A stretch of 64,000 nt of DNA from Acinetobacter haemolyticus. GTDB lineage: Bacteria; Pseudomonadota; Gammaproteobacteria; Pseudomonadales; Moraxellaceae. Positions 37,486 through 47,427 of this stretch are shown in pieces. Position numbers and translations under genes: made by a program. The stretch lies in NCBI RefSeq assembly GCF_900406815.1, contig NZ_OVCN01000006.1, forward strand, positions 100,235 to 164,234, written 5' to 3'. The notes under the pieces are model-generated. The model made no database searches. It saw nothing but the letters and a program-made list of their open reading frames with translations, and had not been told where the DNA came from. The first letter of the stretch is position 1. Every line of letters starts with the position of its first letter.

Positions 37486-38571
37486 TTAAATCTTTTCGAG
37501 CAAAACACCTGACTCAATATGGTGCGTAAACGGGAATTGATCGAATAACGCAAACTTGCTGATGCGATGTGTTTGCGTCAAGGTTTTTAAATTATCATGC
37601 AGTGTGTCAGGGTTACATGATATATAGATAATCCGTTCAAATCCTTGCATAAGTGCCAAGGTCGCGTCATCAATACCTGCACGTGGTGGATCAACAAAAA
37701 TCGTATCAAACTGGTAGCTTTGAATGTCTATATTTGCTTCTTTTAAGCGTCTGAATTCACGTTCACCTTGATAAGCTTGAGTAAATTCTTCTGCAGAAAG
37801 ACGTGCGACTTGAATATTCTCAATCTGATTTTGTTCAATATTCCATTGTGCTGCATTGACTGAACTTTTTGCGAGTTCTGTTGCAAGAACACGATTAAAT
37901 TTTAAGGATAGTGGTAGGGTGAAGTTACCATTACCACAATATAATTCTAATAAATCTTTTTGTGAGTTAGCTGCCGCGTCACATGCCCATTCAAGCATGT
38001 GTTGGCAAACTTGTGCATTTGGTTGGGTAAAGCTACTTTCGATTTGTTTGTATTTAAATATGCGTCCGTGAACATTAAGTTGTTCAACAACATAGTCATC
38101 ACCGACAATGACTTTTTGACCACGGCTGCGACCCATAATTTTAATATTTAATTTCTCAGCCAGTGCCTTCGCTGCAGTTTCCCATTCTGCCTCTAATCGA
38201 CGATGATAGATGAGTGTAACGAGCATTTCTCCGCTTAAGGTCGCGAGAAAGTCAGCTTCAAAGATACGTTCAGAAAGAATGGGTACTGCTTTTAATTCTT
38301 CTAATAAACGTGGCATCAACGCGTTAATACTGTGGTCAGCAATTGGAAAGTCATCGATACGGACAACTGTTTTTTGTTTACCATCTTCAGCGCGTTCAAA
38401 CATGGCATAGAACAGATCATCCTCAGTATGCCAAAGACGAAATTCGGCGCGCATACGAAAATGTTGTTCAGGTGATTGAAATACTTCTAAGGCAGGGGGA
38501 TTGAACGGTGCAAATTGTGCGGTAATTCGTTCAACTTTCTCTTGAAGTTGCTGTTGATAAGATACAGTCAT
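37486..38571 (-). CDS. trmA: tRNA (uracil-5-)-methyltransferase
   Basis: 361 residues. Methylates U54 of tRNA using SAM. Motifs are the SAM-binding [15 protein letters not shown], the DPPRAG block ([13 protein letters not shown]), and the nucleophile Cys in YISCNPDTL. No iron-sulphur cysteine cluster or TRAM domain is present, which separates it from RlmC/RlmD. A terminator-like hairpin lies 44 bases before its start codon. Confidence 0.93.
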   Translation of the reverse strand: MTVSYQQQLQEKVERITAQFAPFNPPALEVFQSPEQHFRMRAEFRLWHTEDDLFYAMFERAEDGKQKTVVRIDDFPIADHSINALMPRLLEELKAVPILSERIFEADFLATLSGEMLVTLIYHRRLEAEWETAAKALAEKLNIKIMGRSRGQKVIVGDDYVVEQLNVHGRIFKYKQIESSFTQPNAQVCQHMLEWACDAAANSQKDLLELYCGNGNFTLPLSLKFNRVLATELAKSSVNAAQWNIEQNQIENIQVARLSAEEFTQAYQGEREFRRLKEANIDIQSYQFDTIFVDPPRAGIDDATLALMQGFERIIYISCNPDTLHDNLKTLTQTHRISKFALFDQFPFTHHIESGVLLEKI

Positions 38572-38614
38572 ATATAAAGAAAACTACAGGTGAAATCTAA
38601 ACGGGAATGGTAAC

Positions 38615-38636
38615 AAAAAAGCTGCACGGGGTGCAG
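38615..38636 (-). terminator. Terminator-like hairpin just upstream of trmA
   Basis: Read on the minus strand: CTGCAC, loop CCC, GTGCAG, then C and TTTTTT. It lies in the trmA direction, between the putA terminator and the trmA start codon. Confidence 0.5.
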
Positions 38637-38674
38637 GGAAATTGTGATTTTCATTTATTTAATATTATTATTCG

Positions 38675-38694
38675 TATCCAACACTCGTTGGATA
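38675..38694. repeat. Perfect 8-bp inverted repeat between putA and trmA
   Basis: TATCCAAC (38675-38682), loop ACTC, GTTGGATA (38687-38694). Could be an operator or an RNA hairpin. No T-run follows on either strand. Confidence 0.45.
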
Positions 38695-38735
38695 AATTCT
38701 GCTTTTAATTTACGGTATTTAAGTCTAGAAAGTAA

Positions 38736-38767
38736 TAAAACCCGAACCATGTAAACATGATTCGGGT
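38736..38767 (-). terminator. Terminator of putA
   Basis: CCCGAA (38741-38746) pairs with TTCGGG (38761-38766), extended inward by CATG/CATG after one mismatch. On the minus strand it is followed by TTTTATT. It ends 30 bases after the putA stop. Confidence 0.75.
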
Positions 38768-38796
38768 GGGAGAGAAAGCCTATAAATTTACTGAAA

Positions 38797-41700
38797 TTAA
38801 TCTTCAGATAAAGTCATCAAGCTTGCGTTACCACCAGCTGCAGCAGTATTCACACTGATTGCACGCTCAATCACAAGGCGCTCTAAAGGAATTTGCTCAT
38901 TGGCTTGCAGTTGAGTAATGCCAACAATCGCGCCTGAACGGGCAGCAACTTTAGTTTGCAAATCTTGCAATTGTTCAACAGAACCATGATGAAGCACGGC
39001 ATCAAAGGCATCTTTTTCAACACTTGAGATCACAGTGATTGCATCTAAAACATCTTTCGGTAAAGACGCTTTATGTTTTACCAAGAATGCATTGTCTTTC
39101 AATACCGCCGCTGTACTGCTGACAGCGAAAATCGCAAGCAATTGTTGAAGCTGACTAGCATCGTCATTGGCAATCGAAAGCACACGATGACGCGGCAGGA
39201 TAATGTACTGATTGCTTTCGCCAGTAGGGCCTTGCAACTCGTAGAATTTACCTACACCAAATGCTGGAGTCGTTGGTACTGCCTGAGCCATGTTTTGTTT
39301 AGCCCAAGTCAACAAGCTTTGATAAGCAACATTTGATACTGCATCAAACTGAGAGATTTCAGCTTTCACCGCAAATGGTGTAGCCAATACTTTCTCAGAA
39401 CAATGCTCCATCAAACGGTACATATAAAGCGGACCGCCAGCTTTAGGACCTGTACCAGACAAGCCTTCACCACCAAATGGTTGTACGCCTACCACTGCAC
39501 CGACGATATTACGGTTGATATATAAGTTACCTACCTCAGCACGTTGGATTACGGTGTTGATGGTTTCATCGATACGGGTATGTAGACCCATAGTTAGACC
39601 ATAACCTTTGGCATTAATACGATCGATCAATTGCTCAAGTTCACCATACTTATAAGTGATGATGTGCAATACAGGACCAAATACTTCACGCTCAAGGTCA
39701 TCGAGGTTTGGTAATTCAATCGCTGTCGGTGGAACAAAAGTCCCTTGAGCAAGTGCCTGTTGGCTTGCCGCATCGTTGAACATCAATTGATGAACAGGGT
39801 GGCCTTTAGATTTCATCTTTTGAATGTGATTATCAATGGTTTGTTTTGCTTCAGTATCGATTACAGGACCAATGTCAGTTTTTAAGATCGCAGGGTTGCC
39901 AACGATCAACTGTTGCATCGCACCTTTCAACATTTTGATGACTGTTGCAGCACTATCTTCTTGCACACACAAGATACGAAGAGCAGAGCAACGTTGACCA
40001 GCGCTGTCAAATGCAGAACTTACCACGTCTAATACGACTTGTTCCGTTAAAGCTGAAGAGTCCACGATCATCGCATTTTGACCACCAGTTTCCGCAATCA
40101 ACGGAATCGGTTGACCATTTGGTGACAAACGTTTTGCGACAGTTTTTTGCAAAATTTTCGCAACTTCTGTCGAGCCTGTGAACATGATGCCTTGAATGCG
40201 ATCATCTTGGCTGAGTTGAGCACCAACAGTTTCACCGCGACCTGGAACAAGTTGAACGGCACCGTGCGGTACACCTGCTTCCCAAAGTATTTGAACTGCT
40301 TGAGCTGCAATAAGAGGTGTTTGTTCAGCTGGTTTTGCAATCACACAGTTACCGCTTACTAATGCTGCTGCAATCTGACCAGAGAAAATTGCAAGAGGGA
40401 AGTTCCATGGGCTAATACAAAGTACAGTTCCCAAAGGTTTAACTTGTGCATTTACAGGTAAGTTCTCAATTTGAGTTGCGTAGTAACGTAAGAAATCTAC
40501 TGCTTCACGTACTTCTGCAATCGCATTGGCATAAGTCTTACCACTTTCACGGCAAAGTAAAACCATAAGCTCTTGAATGCGTGCTTCCATCAAATCAGCA
40601 GCACGTTTTAAACAAGCAGCACGATCAACTTTATCTGTCGCAGCCCAGCTTTGCTCAGCTTGTATCGCTGCTTCTAAAGCAAGTTGTACATCAGCACTTG
40701 TTGCCTCATTTACATAGCCCACAATTTCGCTATTTTGTGCAGGGTTTGTAATTGCAATAGCATTACTTTGATCATGAACTGTTGATTCAAATCCAAGTAA
40801 CGGTGCACTTTTCCATACATGATTGCGAAGTTGTTGTGCTGTTGCGTTTAGATCAGCAAGTGGCGTGTCATTATTGAGATCAAAACCATTTGAGTTTGGA
40901 CGCAATGGATATAAATCATGTGGAAGAGGAATTGCAGGGTGTTTTAACCCGAGCTGACCTTCTTCTTTTGCAGCAGTTTGAATGTCTTTGATCGGTGACT
41001 GAATTAAATCATCAACTTTCAATGTTTTGTCTGCAATACGGTTCACAAATGAAGTGTTAGCTCCATTCTCAAGCAAACGGCGGACTAGATAAGCCAACAA
41101 TGTTTCATGGTTACCTACAGGCGCGTAAACACGACAAGGGATACCGAGTTTGTTGTCTTCTTTAGAACCTACGACTTGCTCGTACAGAGGCTCACCCATA
41201 CCGTGTAAGCATTGGAACTCATATTGACCAGGATAGTATTTGCTTGGATCAGCTAAATTGTAGATCGTCGCAAGTGACTGCGCATTGTGTGTTGCAAATT
41301 GCGGATACACTTGGTCTGGAGCAGCAAGTAGTTTTTTCGCACAAGCGATGTATGACAAATCGGTGTGTACTTTACGCGTAAACACAGGGTAATCAGTCAT
41401 GCCATCAATTTGAGCCTTTTTGATTTCGCTATCCCAATACGCACCTTTTACCAAACGAATCATTAAGCGTTTCTTACTACGCTTAGCAAGATCAACGATG
41501 TAATCAACCACATAGAAACAACGTTTTTGGTAAGCCTGAATAACGAAACCAATTCCTTTCCAGTTGGCAAGTTTTGGTTCGAAGCATAAGCGTTCAAGTA
41601 ATTCGAGTGAAATTTCTAAACGCTCAGATTCTTCAGCATCAATATTCAAACCAATGTCATACTGTTTTGCCAAGCAAGCAAGTTCAAATACTTTGTTGTA

Positions 41701-42561
41701 AAGTTCATGATGTACACGGTCGATTTGGGCACGTTGGTAACGCGGGTGCAAAGCGGAAAGCTTAATTGAGATACCTGGACCGTCATAGACGCCACGACCA
41801 TTTGATGCCTTACCAATGGCATGAATTGCCTGAGTGTAGTCGTTATAGTAACGTTCAGCATCATGTTCGGTAAGCGCCGCTTCACCTAACATGTCATATG
41901 AATAACGGAAACCCTTGTGCTCAAGTGGTTTTGCATGTTCAAGTGCTTCTTCGATGGTTTCGCCAGTTACAAACTGTTCGCCCATCATACGCATTGCTAC
42001 ATCAACTGCTTTACGAATGATGCCGCGACCACTACGTGCCAAAAGACCTGTTAAAACGCTTGATAAACTCGTTTGCTTTGGTGTTTCCATCAGTTTGCCT
42101 GTGAGCATCAAGCCCCAAGCAGCAGCATTGACAAACATCAGGTTACTTTGACCGACATGGTCTTTCCAGTTACCTTGATTGATTTTGTCACGAATCAATA
42201 AATCACGTGTTGCTGTATCTGGAATACGAAGCAATGCTTCTGCCAAACACATCAGTGCAACACCTTCTTGTGATGAAAGTGAAAACTCTTGAAGTAGACC
42301 TTGAACGATACCCGCTTTACCAGCTGAGCTTTTACGCTCACGTAAATTGTTTGCTAGGTTAAAAGCGAGTTCATAAATTTTTTGATCAAGATCAGGGGAG
42401 ATATTGGCAGCTTCAGTAAGTTCTGCCACTGATTCAGGTTCTGCACGTCGCCAAGCAGTATTAATGCGTTGCTCAAACTCACTTTTTTCTTTAAATTCGG
42501 TGATATAAGCACCGGTGTTTTGAGTCGTGTCCATGTCTAGGCGGGTATCCAAAGTATTCAT
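38797..42561 (-). CDS. putA: Bifunctional proline dehydrogenase/pyrroline-5-carboxylate dehydrogenase
   Basis: 1254 residues from ATG 42561 (MNTLDTRLDMDTTQNTG), chosen because CGGAATTTAGC precedes it; the frame runs open to 42657. Proline is oxidised to glutamate in two steps. The FAD-binding proline dehydrogenase barrel spans ~200-500 (GPGISIKLSALHPRY, RLVKGAYWDSEIK, THNAQSLATIY). The aldehyde dehydrogenase domain follows, with ISPWNFPLAIF, FTGSTEVAKIL, E824 in IAETGGQNA and catalytic C858 in GQRCSALR. A ~170-residue C-terminal extension closes it. The N-terminal ribbon-helix-helix DNA-binding domain of E. coli PutA is missing, so it should not repress its own gene. The Lrp-type gene upstream probably regulates it. 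Confidence 0.93.
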   Translation of the reverse strand: MNTLDTRLDMDTTQNTGAYITEFKEKSEFEQRINTAWRRAEPESVAELTEAANISPDLDQKIYELAFNLANNLRERKSSAGKAGIVQGLLQEFSLSSQEGVALMCLAEALLRIPDTATRDLLIRDKINQGNWKDHVGQSNLMFVNAAAWGLMLTGKLMETPKQTSLSSVLTGLLARSGRGIIRKAVDVAMRMMGEQFVTGETIEEALEHAKPLEHKGFRYSYDMLGEAALTEHDAERYYNDYTQAIHAIGKASNGRGVYDGPGISIKLSALHPRYQRAQIDRVHHELYNKVFELACLAKQYDIGLNIDAEESERLEISLELLERLCFEPKLANWKGIGFVIQAYQKRCFYVVDYIVDLAKRSKKRLMIRLVKGAYWDSEIKKAQIDGMTDYPVFTRKVHTDLSYIACAKKLLAAPDQVYPQFATHNAQSLATIYNLADPSKYYPGQYEFQCLHGMGEPLYEQVVGSKEDNKLGIPCRVYAPVGNHETLLAYLVRRLLENGANTSFVNRIADKTLKVDDLIQSPIKDIQTAAKEEGQLGLKHPAIPLPHDLYPLRPNSNGFDLNNDTPLADLNATAQQLRNHVWKSAPLLGFESTVHDQSNAIAITNPAQNSEIVGYVNEATSADVQLALEAAIQAEQSWAATDKVDRAACLKRAADLMEARIQELMVLLCRESGKTYANAIAEVREAVDFLRYYATQIENLPVNAQVKPLGTVLCISPWNFPLAIFSGQIAAALVSGNCVIAKPAEQTPLIAAQAVQILWEAGVPHGAVQLVPGRGETVGAQLSQDDRIQGIMFTGSTEVAKILQKTVAKRLSPNGQPIPLIAETGGQNAMIVDSSALTEQVVLDVVSSAFDSAGQRCSALRILCVQEDSAATVIKMLKGAMQQLIVGNPAILKTDIGPVIDTEAKQTIDNHIQKMKSKGHPVHQLMFNDAASQQALAQGTFVPPTAIELPNLDDLEREVFGPVLHIITYKYGELEQLIDRINAKGYGLTMGLHTRIDETINTVIQRAEVGNLYINRNIVGAVVGVQPFGGEGLSGTGPKAGGPLYMYRLMEHCSEKVLATPFAVKAEISQFDAVSNVAYQSLLTWAKQNMAQAVPTTPAFGVGKFYELQGPTGESNQYIILPRHRVLSIANDDASQLQQLLAIFAVSSTAAVLKDNAFLVKHKASLPKDVLDAITVISSVEKDAFDAVLHHGSVEQLQDLQTKVAARSGAIVGITQLQANEQIPLERLVIERAISVNTAAAGGNASLMTLSED

Positions 42562-42761
42562 GCTAAATTCCGATAACAATCTTGAAGTTCTATCGGTACT
42601 TGATGCCTTGCCTGATGCAATTGTAGCTTGCAACGCAGTTAACAAATAAAATACCAATAGACTCTATCTCTATTGAGTAGAGAGGTTTAGATAATTTATC
42701 ATTACAGAATAAAACCCGTATAACTCACTATATTTCGACCATTTTTTAGAGGAAAATTCTG

Positions 42762-43253
42762 TTGGATAGCCCAATTTATACTTTAGATCGAACTGATTTG
42801 AAAATTCTGGATATTCTTCAAACAGATGGGAGAATATCAAACAGTAAGTTAGCTGAATTAGTGAACCTTTCTCCGACGGCGGTGATGGCGCGTGTGCAAA
42901 AGCTGACAAAGGATGAATTTATTCTCGGTTATGAAGCAAAGCTTAATCCGAATAAGCTGAATGCAAATTTTTTAGTGTTTGTCGAAGTACTTTTAGATAA
43001 AACCACACCCCATGTTTTGGATGATTTTATTGATGCTGTTACACAACATCCAGAAATTGTGGAATGCCATATGGTGAGTGGAGGATTTGATTTTCTAATT
43101 AAATTGCGTAGTGCAGGTATGGAAGAGTTTCGCCGAATAGCAGGGCAAATCCTATGGCAACTGCCGGGTGTGAAAGAAACGCGGAGCTATCCGGTAATGC
43201 AGGTTGTAAAAGATAGCTCTAAAATCAAGATTAAATCACGTGCAAAATACTAA
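42762..43253 (+). CDS. Lrp/AsnC family regulator of proline use (PutR-like)
   Basis: 163 residues from a TTG start (DSPIYTLDRTDLKILDILQT), supported by AGAGGA at 42748-42753. An N-terminal winged helix (LVNLSPTAVMARVQKL) precedes a C-terminal RAM domain (~70-150). It is divergent from putA by 200 bases and converges on putP. This matches Lrp-type PutR activators known from other proteobacteria, which switch on putA when proline is present. The link to proline is by position. Confidence 0.85.
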   Translation: MDSPIYTLDRTDLKILDILQTDGRISNSKLAELVNLSPTAVMARVQKLTKDEFILGYEAKLNPNKLNANFLVFVEVLLDKTTPHVLDDFIDAVTQHPEIVECHMVSGGFDFLIKLRSAGMEEFRRIAGQILWQLPGVKETRSYPVMQVVKDSSKIKIKSRAKY

Positions 43254-43260
43254 ACAAAAA

Positions 43261-43280
43261 AAGGGGCTCGAAAGCCCCTT
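43261..43280. terminator. Bidirectional terminator between putR-like gene and putP
   Basis: AAGGGGCT, loop CGAA, AGCCCCTT, flanked by A-run and AT-rich DNA. Confidence 0.85.
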
Positions 43281-43297
43281 AAATTTTATTGAAAGAA

Positions 43298-44794
43298 TTA
43301 TTTCATTTCACGTGCATAGATTTCATCAGCTTGTTCAAAGCGACTTGTAACATTCGCATTTGGCGCTTTACCAAGTAAGCTGACAACCACAATGCTGATG
43401 AATGCAAATACAAAACCAGGGATGATTTCATAAATGCCTGTATCGCCAAAGAAGTTTTTCCAAACGATAACAGTTACAGCACCAACGATCATGCCTGTCA
43501 ATGCGCCGTTTAGCGTCATGCGTTTCCAGAACAATGAAAGAATAATCAATGGACCAAATGCAGCACCAAAACCTGCCCAAGCATAAGCAACTAAACCAAG
43601 AACTTTACTTTCTGGATTTTGAGCAAGGAATAACGCGAGCATTGCAACCACAAGTACCATGCCACGACCGATCCAAACTAACTCTTTTTGAGAGGCATTT
43701 TTACGGATAATGCCTTTGTACAAATCTTCGGTTAAGGCACTTGAACACACCAACAGTTGGCAACTCAAGGTACTCATGACCGCAGATAGAATTGCAGCGA
43801 GGATGATACCAACAACCCAAGGATTGAATAGAATTTTAGTCAATTCCATGAACACGGTTTCAGGGTTAGCAGTAACTGCAGCTGCAAGTTCTGGATGTTG
43901 CTGGAAATACGCGATACCAACAAAACCTGAACCAACAGCACCTGCTAAACATAAAATCATCCAGGTCATGCCGATACGACGAGCAGCAGGGATAGATTTC
44001 ACTGAATCAGCCGCCATGAAGCGAACCAAAATATGAGGTTGACCAAAATAGCCTAAGCCCCATGCAGCTGCTGAAAGAATCGCAACCAGACTTAAATTTG
44101 AAGCAAAATCATAAGCATGTGGGCGAGCAGTTTCTACTAAAGCAGCAAATTCTGCAGCACCTGCATCCAACGAGAGGTAAGTGATGATTGGAAGGAGCAA
44201 CAACGCAAAAATCATCAAGGCTGCTTGGAAAGTATCCGTCCAGCTGATTGCTAAAAATCCGCCAATACACACATAACCAATGGTTGCGAATGCGCCGAGC
44301 ATCAATGCTGTGCCATAAGGGATTTCGAATAAGGTTTCAAACAAACGTGCACCAGCGACCATGCCAGAAGCACAATAAATCGCGAAGAAGACCAAAATAA
44401 TCAAAGCGGATGTTACGCGTAAGATTTTTTTCTGATCATCGAAACGACCGGTGAAATAGTCAGGTAGGGTGAGGGCATTATTCTGCACTTCGGTATGTAC
44501 ACGTAACCGTCCTGCAACCAAATACCAGTTGAGCCATGCACCAATAATCAAGCCGATAGCGATCCATGATTCAGACAGTCCAGCTAAGTAAATCGCGCCA
44601 GGTAAACCCATGAGTAACCAACCACTCATGTCGGATGCACCAGCGGATAAAGCGGTGACAAAACTGCCTAAACTACGTCCTCCAAGAATATAATCATCAA
44701 GACTTTTGGTAGAAAAATAGGCGTACAGACCTATACCCAACATGGCGGTAATATACACCACGAACACAACAACAGTGGGATTAGAGAAATTCAT
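43298..44794 (-). CDS. putP: Sodium/proline symporter
   Basis: 498 residues with about 13 membrane helices, full length for the SSS family. The start FVVYITAMLGIGLYAYFSTK, then GASDMSGWLLMGLPGA and ALSAGASDMSG (sodium/substrate region), and GGFLAISWTDTFQA mark it as PutP. It imports proline for the putA pathway. Confidence 0.95.
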   Translation of the reverse strand: MNFSNPTVVVFVVYITAMLGIGLYAYFSTKSLDDYILGGRSLGSFVTALSAGASDMSGWLLMGLPGAIYLAGLSESWIAIGLIIGAWLNWYLVAGRLRVHTEVQNNALTLPDYFTGRFDDQKKILRVTSALIILVFFAIYCASGMVAGARLFETLFEIPYGTALMLGAFATIGYVCIGGFLAISWTDTFQAALMIFALLLLPIITYLSLDAGAAEFAALVETARPHAYDFASNLSLVAILSAAAWGLGYFGQPHILVRFMAADSVKSIPAARRIGMTWMILCLAGAVGSGFVGIAYFQQHPELAAAVTANPETVFMELTKILFNPWVVGIILAAILSAVMSTLSCQLLVCSSALTEDLYKGIIRKNASQKELVWIGRGMVLVVAMLALFLAQNPESKVLGLVAYAWAGFGAAFGPLIILSLFWKRMTLNGALTGMIVGAVTVIVWKNFFGDTGIYEIIPGFVFAFISIVVVSLLGKAPNANVTSRFEQADEIYAREMK

Positions 44795-45310
44795 AATGGA
44801 TGCTTATCCTTATATATCCATAACGGTACAATCCCATCTGAATAGCCAAAAATTGATTTACTATTCTAATAAGACTGATAAGGTCACAGATTCAAGCATG
44901 AATGTTTTTTGAATTACTGTTATTTTTATGTATTTATATTGTGTGTTTTGTGTAACTTTAATTAAGTATATGAATATTAATTTTTTTATTTGAAAATCAC
45001 TCATTATTTGAGCATTAAAAAGTCTAGAAATATCCTTTTTCGATATGAAATTGCTGCTCACAATGACAAGTGTTGGTTTTTCTGAAAGCAAAAATGAGTA
45101 ATTTGTTTGAAAAATGATTAAAAATACAAATGTATACTAATTTTTTAAGTGCTCAATCGAGTGCTTTTGGTAAGTTAATGAGTCGATGAGGTAGGATTTA
45201 TATGCTGATTAATTTTGCTTGAAAATTAAGAAAATTCGATTCTAGAGGAAATTTTAAGATAAGATGAATTCATGTTTTTGGACTTTTGTTTGAGTTCGCC
45301 ATCTATAAAT
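44795..45310. other. Gene-free AT-rich stretch
   Basis: 516 bases between putP and the gcvH terminator. The longest frame inside (44861-45091, minus) has no ribosome binding site and an unremarkable sequence. It holds the putP promoter and otherwise nothing I can name. Confidence 0.4.
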
Positions 45311-45341
45311 ATAAAAAGCCCAACTCATATAAGTTGGGCTT
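45311..45341 (-). terminator. Terminator of gcvH
   Basis: AAGCCCAACT (45316-45325) pairs with AGTTGGGCTT (45332-45341), followed on the minus strand by TTTTTATA. Confidence 0.8.
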
Positions 45342-45360
45342 AGCTCAGATTTATATAAAA

Positions 45361-45735
45361 TTATAAACCCGATTCATATTCACTATTGGATAAAAGTTTT
45401 TCGACATCAGCCATATTGTCTGGTTTGATTTTATAAATCCAACCTTTGCCATAAGGTTCTTCATTGACGAAATCAGGATCATCTTCAAGATCTACATTCA
45501 CTTCAACCACTGTACCTGAAACAGGTGCATGAATATCAGAAGCTGTTTTTACAGATTCAACAATACCTGCTTGTTCAGTTGCAGTAACTTTACTGCCAAC
45601 CTCAGGGGTTTCAACATAGACTAAATCACCCAACTCATCTTGTGCATGGTCAGTAATTCCCGTTACAACCAAGTCACCTTCGACTCTTACCCATTCATGC
45701 GTACGCGCATATTTCAAATCCGCTGGATGATTCAT
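45361..45735 (-). CDS. gcvH: Glycine cleavage system H protein
   Basis: 124 residues. The lipoyl carrier of the glycine cleavage complex. K63 in [16 protein letters not shown] is the lipoylation site, and [15 protein letters not shown] and LNSNPELVN-like [12 protein letters not shown] surround the hinge. No gcvT or gcvP is nearby, so it is separated from its partners. It could also serve as a lipoate relay. Confidence 0.95.
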   Translation of the reverse strand: MNHPADLKYARTHEWVRVEGDLVVTGITDHAQDELGDLVYVETPEVGSKVTATEQAGIVESVKTASDIHAPVSGTVVEVNVDLEDDPDFVNEEPYGKGWIYKIKPDNMADVEKLLSNSEYESGL

Positions 45736-45831
45736 GACAACTCCTTAACAATTCATCGTATCATTTTTTCTAGCTTTATACAGGTTTTTCAATAAAAACA
45801 AAAGCATCGATCAATGAAGCCATTTAGAAAA

Positions 45832-46857
45832 TTATAAATATGGATCTTTACGCCAGTTACTTGGGCTACGACCACTCCAGCGCTTAAATGCACGGCTGAA
45901 ATTGGCAACATCCGAATAACCTAACTCGTCAGCAATTTGTTCTAGACTATAATCTGTACGAGAAAGGAGCGATGTGGCATGACGATAACGGACTTCATCC
46001 ACTAATGTTGAGAATGATGTGCCTTCAGCTGCCAATTGACGTTTTAGGGTTCGATCAGACATATGCAATCGTTCCGCTACATTTTCGATACTCAAGTAAT
46101 GCTGTTCTGAGTTCGTCAAAATATCACGTACTCGCATCGCCAAACGACGTCTTTCACCCAGCGCTGATAATTCAGTTTCACACTGATTAATCGCGATTTG
46201 ACTGGCGATCGGATCGGCATTCACCATTTTTAAGCCGAGATATTTTTTGTCAAAACTTGAAATAAGGTGAGGTTGATTAAAACGAATCGTACTATTTAAT
46301 TTATCTTTATATTTTTCAAAACCTACAGGTTCAGGAAAATCCAGGTCAACTTCGCCTTTTAAATCTTCAATTCCTGTTAGGGCTTTTGCCATGGTCATGA
46401 TACCAATCGTTAAGCCTAAAATGATCTCAGTGCGTAAAGGCTCAACCTCAATATCACATTGCAATTGTAGGGTGGCTTTTGGACCGAAGGTTGAGAAGTA
46501 CAATTGTAAAAATGGTAAACGTAATTGAATGAACCGACTGGCGAGCGCAATTGCATCTGTAATATCATGCGCTGTCATAATGGCGTAGCCAATAAATCCG
46601 TGAATTGAAATACGCATTTGGGTTCCGAGATGGAAGCCCAAAGTACTTTCACCTGTCAGACGCAATGCATGTTTCACCAATTCATTCGCAATGGGTGTAG
46701 GGATTCGATAATTCGGATCAGCCAATTGTTCGCTCGTTAAATGAAATGGAGCGAATAAAGTTTCATCGTTATATCCCCAACGAGAAACAACATCTAATAG
46801 CAATAAGCCATAGACGCCTGGTATACCTTGATCTTGACGAGTTGAAGTTGTTTTCAT
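45832..46857 (-). CDS. AraC family transcriptional regulator
   Basis: 341 residues. An N-terminal effector domain of the OruR/ArgR-like type (~1-200, LLLDVVSRWGYNDETLF, LGFHLGTQMRISIHG) and a C-terminal double helix-turn-helix (VAERLHMSDRTLKRQLAAEG, then LEQIADELGYSDVANFSRAFKRWSGRSP). The target is not evident. The MaoC and ABC genes lie just upstream on the same strand, and gcvH lies downstream. Confidence 0.88.
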   Translation of the reverse strand: MKTTSTRQDQGIPGVYGLLLLDVVSRWGYNDETLFAPFHLTSEQLADPNYRIPTPIANELVKHALRLTGESTLGFHLGTQMRISIHGFIGYAIMTAHDITDAIALASRFIQLRLPFLQLYFSTFGPKATLQLQCDIEVEPLRTEIILGLTIGIMTMAKALTGIEDLKGEVDLDFPEPVGFEKYKDKLNSTIRFNQPHLISSFDKKYLGLKMVNADPIASQIAINQCETELSALGERRRLAMRVRDILTNSEQHYLSIENVAERLHMSDRTLKRQLAAEGTSFSTLVDEVRYRHATSLLSRTDYSLEQIADELGYSDVANFSRAFKRWSGRSPSNWRKDPYL

Positions 46858-46986
46858 CTGCTTTCCGTGGCGCTCATCAATTTTGCCAATATCTTTTAAA
46901 CATTAAAGTCTTAATCATCTTTACATGAAATAAAATAATCAATCATAAAAATTGTTGGACAAACGGGTCATTGCTCATCCGAAACA

Positions 46987-47427
46987 TTAAGTTGGTTTTC
47001 TAAATACCAGCACTTTCGTGGTAGATATTAATAACACATCGCCGTTTTGGTTCAAAGCTTGTGTGACGTAACTCACAATACCACGATCAAGTTTGGTTTT
47101 AGAGGGGACAATTGCAGTTATTTCAACTTCAACATGGATTTTATCACCTGCGCGAGTTGGTCGAGGCCAACGTAGACTTGATTCAGTCCCTAATAAACCG
47201 CCTGCAATTGGAAAACATTCAGTCCATAAGCGCATCGTAACGGCAGAGGTATGCCATCCACTTGCTGCTAGACCTTGAAAAATAGTGTGTTGTGCAGCGG
47301 CTTGTTCATCAAGATGAAAAGATTGTGGGTCGTATTGACTTGCAAATTGTTTAATTTCTTCGAGTGTCATTTCATATTCACGACTAATGAAACGATCACC
47401 AATATTCAAATCTTCTAAATACAACAT
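46987..47427 (-). CDS. MaoC family acyl dehydratase
   Basis: 146 residues with the hot-dog fold of R-specific enoyl-CoA hydratases. The catalytic Asp/His pair is in YDPQSFHLDEQAA, followed by SGWHTSAVTMRLW and GLLGTESSLRWPRPTRAGD. Its ATG shares one base with the stop of the ABC transporter gene, so the two are translationally coupled. A functional link between a hydratase and the exporter is not obvious. Confidence 0.85.
   Translation of the reverse strand: MLYLEDLNIGDRFISREYEMTLEEIKQFASQYDPQSFHLDEQAAAQHTIFQGLAASGWHTSAVTMRLWTECFPIAGGLLGTESSLRWPRPTRAGDKIHVEVEITAIVPSKTKLDRGIVSYVTQALNQNGDVLLISTTKVLVFRKPT

Noticed and set aside
38647..38751. Minus-strand frame of about 31 codons between putA and trmA with plausible codons
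   Set aside because: No ribosome binding site; its ATG lies inside the putA terminator stem, so it is probably chance.
42670..42909. 79-aa minus-strand frame overlapping the PutR-like start
   Set aside because: Lies opposite the conserved winged helix of a well supported gene.
44861..45091. 76-aa minus-strand frame in the putP-gcvH gap
   Set aside because: No ribosome binding site and a composition typical of AT-rich spacer.
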